A stretch of DNA of 64,000 nucleotides from Cucurbitaria berberidis CBS 394.84. Taxonomy: Eukaryota > Ascomycota > Dothideomycetes > Pleosporales > Cucurbitariaceae. Below are positions 57,501 to 64,000 of the stretch, in pieces (within the stretch, counting starts at the first letter, position 1; each line of letters opens with the position of its first letter). Where the stretch lies: contig NW_024468935.1 of assembly GCF_010015615.1 (NCBI RefSeq), positions 2,157,935 to 2,221,934 of the forward strand, in the 5' to 3' direction. The notes under the pieces are model-generated. The model made no database searches. It was not told where the DNA came from and saw only the letters and a list, made by a program, of their open reading frames with translations. A program made the position numbers and the translations under genes.

Positions 57501-58249
57501 TTTCACGCAATACGACCGTCACCCCGGCTGATCGCGACTAGATCTGCCGTACAAATCCAAGGGAATAGTCAGGAATGATCACCGTTGGAGCGCGATACGC
57601 CAACATCCCTCCACTACACCGGCATATCGGTATCCGAATGCAGCCCTACACTCCCCACACCCTGAGGTCTTTAAAAACTCAAAAGTCAATTGCCATGTTT
57701 GTTTACGTACCCTTCGGGGCTTTTCTTCCTATTACACAATGGAAATAGCAGCTTTGTTACTGGACGAAGCTCGATATATCCCGATACAATTGCCGAGGCT
57801 GGCTGCCATGCCAAACCAAGCTGAACGTTGCCCTAGCTTGCCTCCCAGCTACCACGTGGGCTGAGGGATATCTCCGTGAGATGAACTACCGGATGTTTCC
57901 AATAACGCCAAGGTCAGCGTACGATGAGAACACGGCATTTACTGCTCAAAGAGGGAGGCTGTACGTATCTCATTAAGATTTCTTCCTATGCGGTGGGTAC
58001 GAACTTGCTAGCGTTGCTCGAAGACAGCATGTGATGTCATCGCACAACGGTCATCACAACAACTGGAAATAACGTATTCAGGGTCCAAACCATCGAGTGA
58101 TGTAAAGGGTTGTCGTGGAGCAACGCGTATCGAGATCGTCTCGACTAGGAAGTACGTGTTTGGTACCCTACTCACAAGCGCTCCCCATACCCCAGGCTTG
58201 ACGCAAGCCGACTTGAAGGGGCTCAAAGTTTGGGAGCATATACCGTGGA

Positions 58250-58642
58250 ATGGACAAGCGTCAAACATTTCTTACGGTCAGCTGCTCCGGGCGTTTCCCC
58301 GCAAACTCGGAGACGCACTTGAGTATGCCTTTTCCTCTTCCAGCTACGTTGCACGCGACGCATCCTTGTAGACTCGACGATTCAACGCCTCTGCGACGGC
58401 AAGGGCGTTCGCTCTCCAACTTGCTTCGTGGAAATAGAAGCGGCTCGGTCGATTACCTTTTTGCTAACGGCCGAAGACTTGGTCGGATTATTCGGATGTC
58501 AGCTGGTTGCAATGCGCGCGGGTTCAAGGCTGCTAGCAGCATAGCATGGACGGCTTGCCTCACTATCTTACTCGTGCTTTATTTCATGGTCCAACAACAG
58601 CCCATGGCGTTAGGTAACGATGATGGGACTGAGACAGTTTGA
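58250..58642 (+). CDS. Possible small protein with one C-terminal membrane segment
   Basis: A 130-residue ATG frame, basic and Ser-rich, has one hydrophobic helix near the C-terminus (IAWTACLTILLVLYFMV) followed by a short acidic end. It is not recognised. There are overlapping frames on both strands and no neighbour to support it, so it may be chance. Confidence 0.2.
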   Translation: MDKRQTFLTVSCSGRFPANSETHLSMPFPLPATLHATHPCRLDDSTPLRRQGRSLSNLLRGNRSGSVDYLFANGRRLGRIIRMSAGCNARGFKAASSIAWTACLTILLVLYFMVQQQPMALGNDDGTETV

Positions 58643-60613
58643 GTCAGTCATCGCGTCGCAACGCTTCCCGAACATCCCCAGGGATTTCCCCCCTTGTGGC
58701 TAGACGCTACTTTTTCGGAAGTTAACTCAAAGGGGATACCGAAATGTACAGAAGCGGCTCATTACGCTTTTGAAACAGAGGGAAGGAAACAAACATTGCC
58801 TCACGTCAGTGGTGTTCAAACGCATCGCCATGGCTGCCTACACCAGTCAGCTTCGCACCCCAGATCAACTTCAGATCGTTGGGAAGCATGGCGATCGATG
58901 GAAGCTCGGAGACGCTGCTCGTGACCACTCATAAGCTACTAGCAGCGCCTCGTCCCCCAACTCCGGAAAAACACACAGGGATCGGAAGAATCTTAAGCAT
59001 CGCGAGAGAGACCTTCTGGAAGATCATGGGGCTCCGCAGACGATCTTCTTTTTCCTGGGGTAAGTCAATCGTCGGCAGCGCGCTCGAAGAGGGTGCGATG
59101 ACGTAGAATTGCGGAGTATGCAGGTACGAAACCGGCGATCGGATGTACTCCGGTTGGTCCAAAGCTGGGGCATTCCTTTCTACGCCCTACAACCTTGGTC
59201 GAGATGCAAGCCGAAGAATAACCAGCAAGCGACTTCACGACTCACGATGTTCGCATGTTAGGTGTATTGTGGATGCCCGTCACAGCTCGACGTTGCATGC
59301 ACCTGCCCAGTCTTCCACTCGTCCAGACTATTGCCTGTACGTTTTCGAGGCCATCGCCGTGTTGCTAATAACAGGTCCGCGCACGCAAGCGTTCGCCCGA
59401 CATGTTTTTCTCTGCAAGCAGTCGGAAAAGAGAGCAAAAAAAGAACTTCTCTAGAAGGCCCCCTCTCCTCCGTTGGGCACCGGCGTTCCCGTTATCCTGG
59501 GTTGGCATGTGGAGCATAGGGCTCACCCTCCCCGGTCAAGCTTTTCTTGAGGCTTGCTCGTGCATGACTTTTAGCGTTCGGTGTATTGGTTGAGGTTTCG
59601 AAAGGTAATGTATCACATGCGTTTTTTCGGTCGCTCGCCGAAGTCTACCGAAGTATCTTTTCTCGCCTGGCACATGCACCTGGAGGCTTCACATGTTTTG
59701 ATTGCTATCTTTTTGTTCACATGCGCCCCGAGAATTCCTCCATGTTTCTCATCTTCTCCTATCCGCACATGCACTCAACATGTTCTTCTCATACTTTCGC
59801 ATGCCACCGAGGTAGCTTCGCTTCTCATCTTTCAAAGTCAAAGCACACCCGCCGCCGCTAGTCCCAAACCCGCAAGTCAAGTCATAAACCATATCCGAAA
59901 AAAAAAGGTCCAGTCTCCACTTCCCGAAAACTTTCAACCTTTCAATACCAAAATATCCACAATTCAGGCTCCACTCCTGTCAGATTCGCACGTGCAATCC
60001 AGTATCCGCGCACGAGACGAGCTCCCCCAGTCCGCAAACGCCCGACCGCTCCTCTTCGAAACGAAGAAAAGTGCGACTCTACCCGCGCTCTCTGTCCATC
60101 TCTTCTCCCAGCCCTCAATCTAGACCGCAAAACGACCCCGTCACGGGGACCCACTGCATAGCGACGCGCAATGCGTTCGTCCCCTGATGAGCCACAGTGC
60201 TCTGCTAGGGCCTCACCGCCACCCTTTCTCCCTGCATAATGTATTTGCATTGGATTAGATTGGATTGCGTGTAAGAGCCGCTCTATGCGTGCTCTACTAG
60301 TTGGCTTCCAATTTGAGCCAAGGGCACGGTGTATTCGTAGTCGGATGCGGTTTACCTGCACCACAGTTCGGATGCGACCGTTGAGAGTCGATAGTGGCGG
60401 GCGGATACCTAGGGTAGTATGTGGGTATACTTTAGTTTCTATTCTAGCGAGCATGTTTTCAGGTAAAGTTGAGCCTCATGGAGTGGTGGAGACTGTTTTT
60501 TCTTTCTTTTTTTTCTCATTCATATTCTTCTATACCCTGTCTTAGCGTCCGCATACGACTATGGACGGCGAAAGAAGATTTCTCTCCTTAGTGAAGAAAA
60601 AGCACGACTAACA

Positions 60614-60628
60614 CGTGTGTGTGTGTGT
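60614..60628. repeat. GT dinucleotide microsatellite
   Basis: Seven to eight gt units lie in non-coding sequence after a T-rich stretch. Confidence 0.75.
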
Positions 60629-62969
60629 GCTCACCTCAACAAACATGGGTGGGGATATACAATTGCTGTCATAAGGTTTTTTATGGCCTAGTATAATCTG
60701 CGTACCCGTGTGGTTCAAGTAGGACCTAGTATCCACTTTCTTATGTCATCTTCAAACCAGTTCTTGTTCCATAGACGAGAACGGAACTGTGCTTGTAGCA
60801 GGTGAGTGGGTAGGTAAATCGTATAGTATTCAGCACACAAGCCGACTCCTATCATGTAGACAAGTCAAGTTACTCAAGTAGCAAACCTTGCTCATCCGTA
60901 ATTAATTTGATAGAGGGCTCAATAGTCTGTCTTGCTAGCTTATCATCTTCGTCGTCAACATCGTCGTTTGCAGTGCCACGTACATGCACAACGCGCTTAT
61001 TGCTTGCGGAACGAGAATCTCACCGGCCGGAAGGATTTGCATGATGCGATGAGTTGAGTGGGTACAAGGCCTGTGCGAACGGGTTGTGGATCTTGTTCGG
61101 TGTTGGTGTCCGTGGAGACTTCTTATGCCGGAAGGGGAGGGGGCTGGACTGGACTGTGGATAGGAATTGAGTGGAGTGGATGGAACTGCACGGTGTTTGT
61201 TGTTACTGCTGCTACTATTGAAATGATTATGACTGATGTTTTTTGTTACGGATGAGTCTTTCGTTTCGTTACAAGTGGAGATGGGTGGATAGTAGGGGAT
61301 GGATAGTCTCGCGCTAGGTTCGTTAGACGATTACTGTACTATACTATGTTAAGAGATTAGGGGTTGGGAAAAGGAACGCCTCTCGTTTGTATTATGTTGC
61401 AGGTAGGTGATGTGGGGTACTGAAGATGGGAGAGTGATACTAGACAACACATGCTAGTCGTTGAACACGAAAATATACTCTATAAGGCTCACTATACTCC
61501 GATTATCCAATCCATTCCGTAGAACAAAGCAGCTACCAACTAATACTTAGAAACGGTCGTTTATCTAAATACTTATTGGCATGATTGATGAGAGCTACTT
61601 CGTACCTTACTCTCCGCGAAAGTGGGTGGTTAAGAACGCCTCACCTTCTCACCATCAATAGATTGCCTCAATCGTCAAAGAGAACCTCACTTGTAAAGCA
61701 ACTTCTAGCCACTGAAGCAACATGCCATTTTATAGTACTAGTAGCATCGTTCATACATGTGATAGTATGCACCCTATCTACTTCAGGAAAAAAGAGTCGG
61801 ATAAGAGCACCTTGAATTTTCCAATTTCCGAAACACTATCATCCTTTGCACAAAAAAGTAAATATATCATACCGAACTGCTCCCCCAAGCATTCGTTTGT
61901 CTAATCATGCTCCCATCCCCTTTAACCTTCAACCTTTTTCACATTTCAGACCTCAGCCCTAAACCCTCAATCAACTATTTTACCTCATCTTACTCACTCA
62001 TCCACTCACCCGCATTCCACTGTAACATCAATATATTCTAACCTAAACCTAGTCAACTGAAAAGAAGGGCGAGTACACCTACTTTTACCCCTCGCGTTAT
62101 ACACATCGCAATGAACGCATACTTTTCCGGTTCACTTTAGACAAAGGGAAGGGCACTTCGCGTACTAGGTGGTGTGCCACGACAGCTCCAATATTGCTGA
62201 ATCGATTGTTGCCTTTGCATCGCGGGTGCTTGGCTTAGGTAGCTACTGCTATGCCAAGATCATTAGTGCACATTGATATCTCTGATTACTCAACTTGAAT
62301 CTACTACTCATGTAGAAATGCAGTTGGGGCGTCACCATTCAGTCGGCCAAGCTTCGAGAGGGTATTGGGCATTGGGATGCTGTTGATTCTTATACGTTCG
62401 CTGTCTATGGGTATACCGCTCAGGCATCTCCCCCGTTACCGTCACAGTTCATCGCGGTGTTGTGCCTTTTGGATGCCGTCTCGGCCGAGAGGTTGTGTCC
62501 TCCCTCGTTCCATCGGCAGCAAGCGCGTCGTACGGCTTGGGTTGGTGCTGCAACGTCTAGAAGTCATTCTCATCGCTTCCTGCAATAATTACATTGTTGA
62601 CCTATCCATCGGGTTAGTGTCGGAATAAAGGGAGAGGTTGAAGCAAACGTGGTACGGGCCGAACGAATGGAGTATGGAGTATGCAGCGGAACGGAGAAAC
62701 CAATGCAAGGCGCACGATCAATGAATCGATCTCCTCGTTGGTACCGCAAATGATTGCGCGTTCTCGAGTGTTACAATCGACGCAAATTTGCATGCTGCGC
62801 TGTGTAACAGTGATATCACTCCCCGCTTCCCCGACTTCGGTTGTCGAGCTCAGACGAGTAAGGGAGGAGGCACCAACTCAGGGGACTCGGAAGGGATGGC
62901 GGCAAGCGAATGTGGAAGCGGGATGTTGTAACAAAAACAACGTAAGAAAAGTAAGGTAATGATACGTAC

Positions 62970-64000
62970 CTTGAGTACCATCCTGCACAATTGTGTAGCG
63001 AGCAGTAGCTGTTGCCTCTTCGAGATCAAGGGATCGATCACGAAATGCTCTCTCATATCTGCAATAGCGCCACGTTAGCACGATCTCAATGGTTTCAGCC
63101 ACCAAGGTAGCCCGTGACATATTGATAGAGTGACAGCAAAGCACTGTGTCTCAAGGGTGTGGTTGCTTGATGCCCAACGAAGCGTGAGGGTGTGCGTGGG
63201 GGTGTAACACTACGTCCCACGTACGCGCTGGCGCGGGAACATATATGCACAACGGGACTACGCGTTCTCGGAGATGAACCGCGATGCGGATACGCTCAAC
63301 GGCGGTGAAAAGAAAAGGAAAACTTGTCCTGCTGACACCAAGAAATCATGGCAGATCGGGAGAATACCGTAGCAAACATCGAGGCAATAAGAAACATGTG
63401 GGAAATTGTGCACTTACCATTGCTTCCGGTTTGCATGCAGTCGACACCTAACCTTGTGTTCTTTTCTTTGGCTTGTCGGGATTTGATGTTGGCGAGAGTC
63501 TCGATAGGACTGAGACCAGAGTTCTCAGCCAACGCCATGGGCACGCAATCGAGCGCATCGGCAAAGGCGCGCATTGCGTACTGCTCGAGACCAGGACTCT
63601 GCGAAGCCACATTAGATGTGACAGTAACATTACAGTTGTTGGTCTTACCTTGACTGCCGCATCCTCGACTGCCAATGAGCACGCAACTTCGGCGGCTCCA
63701 CCACCATAAACAATCCGGTTGTCCTTGACCAGGTTCCGGACTACACAAAGTGCATCGTGTAGTGAACGTTTCGCCTCGTCGATGATCTACGCTTGTTAGT
63801 GGCGCCACCTCGTTAGGCTGATATATGAACATACCATCTTGTTGCTTCCTCGGACAAAGACTGTGACGGCTCTTGTGTTTGCGCACTCCTCAATGACTAG
63901 CATCTTATCCCTCGTCGTTCCGAAGGTCAGCTCGCGGACAATGCCCGCCTTGCCAAGCTTCTCTGCGCTGAGGTCCTCGAAACGTGGCACGATGCGCCCG
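62970..64000 (-). CDS. CCT5: CCT5: T-complex protein 1 subunit epsilon (C-terminal part, partial)
   Basis: Four minus-strand exons are readable: 64000-63835 (continues beyond the window), 63786-63649, 63598-63418 and 63058-62970, all with good GT...AG ends and matching phase. They give the later equatorial and intermediate parts of a group II chaperonin subunit: KMLVIEECANTRAVTVFVRGSNKM, then DNRIVYGGGAAEVACSLAVE, LEQYAMRAFADALD, and DMREHFVIDPLISKRQQLLLATQLCRMVLK. The IVYGGGA block and the spacing identify the epsilon subunit. It forms part of the TRiC/CCT ring that folds actin and tubulin in the cytosol. The expected last dozen or so residues (after MVLK) are not found: a donor (gtacgt) follows, but no in-phase final exon could be recognised, so the 3' end is unresolved. 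Confidence 0.9.

Larger units (their letters stand above)
54589..62969. other. Long gene-free region (8.4 kb)
   Basis: No gene is firmly supported. Small ATG frames such as 56209-56424 (71 residues, Ser/Gly-rich), 58250-58642 (130 residues, with one hydrophobic segment near the end) and 58879-59106 have no family and no clear splice partners. A T-rich tract lies at about 60497-60520 and a GT repeat at 60614-60628. On the minus strand, about 61017-60892, there is a protein-like acidic frame (ANDDVDDEDDKLARQTIEPS) ending in a stop; I could not join it to anything. Confidence 0.45.

Noticed and set aside
1..64000. CRISPR array, bacterial operon signals, integrated plasmid or virus
   Set aside because: The window is eukaryotic with spliced genes; no spaced direct-repeat array or viral gene was seen.

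Overview
The window reads as nuclear DNA of a filamentous ascomycete. Genes carry short GT...AG introns (43 to 168 bp) at good splice sites, and the families are typical of fungi: Zn(II)2Cys6 regulator, HET domain, patatin/NB-ARC/TPR NLR, GT34 glycosyltransferase, SYLF-SH3 protein. The particular mix suggests a Dothideomycete, probably Pleosporales; that placement is inference from family resemblance, not from a marker gene.

Layout. 0-14 kb: housekeeping-type genes, namely an ABCF ATPase, a Cys/His zinc-finger-like protein with Asp and Gln-Ala tracts, two disordered proteins, a GT34 glycosyltransferase and a protein with an F-box-like start. 14-27 kb: metabolic genes on the minus strand (gamma-glutamyltransferase, amidase, a Ysc84/Lsb3-type SYLF-SH3 protein, Ntn asparaginase) mixed with broken material: kinase-like and STAND-N-terminus-like fragments at 18.5-19.0 kb, a BTB pseudogene at 24 kb, and transposon remnants with a long hairpin at 26.6-27.9 kb. 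28-37.4 kb: the most interesting block. A five-exon NLR (patatin phospholipase, NB-ARC, TPR) stands beside a HET-domain gene, a 3' fragment of a second HET gene, and a kinase-WD40 protein ending in two hydrophobic segments. 38-44 kb: a Gfd2-like RNase-H-fold protein, a Zn(II)2Cys6 transcription factor and a BTB protein, with more fragments of the same repeat families. 44-64 kb: very gene-poor; I support only a DUF1752-type regulatory protein (52.8-54.6 kb) and the 3' part of CCT5 at the right edge.

How the parts fit. The 28-37 kb genes are of classes that in other fungi mediate allorecognition and programmed cell death (PLP-NLRs, HET proteins). Their clustering, the array-like TPRs with two-repeat units duplicated almost exactly, and the nearby HET, kinase and BTB debris suggest a fast-evolving self/non-self recognition island. 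No SNARE (SEC-9-like) partner gene is present here. Exon structures were worked out by hand from reading frame and splice sites. Where a family allowed it, the joins restored conserved motifs (GTSTGG across a patatin intron, GSIR spacing in the amidase, the Cys6 cluster in the regulator).
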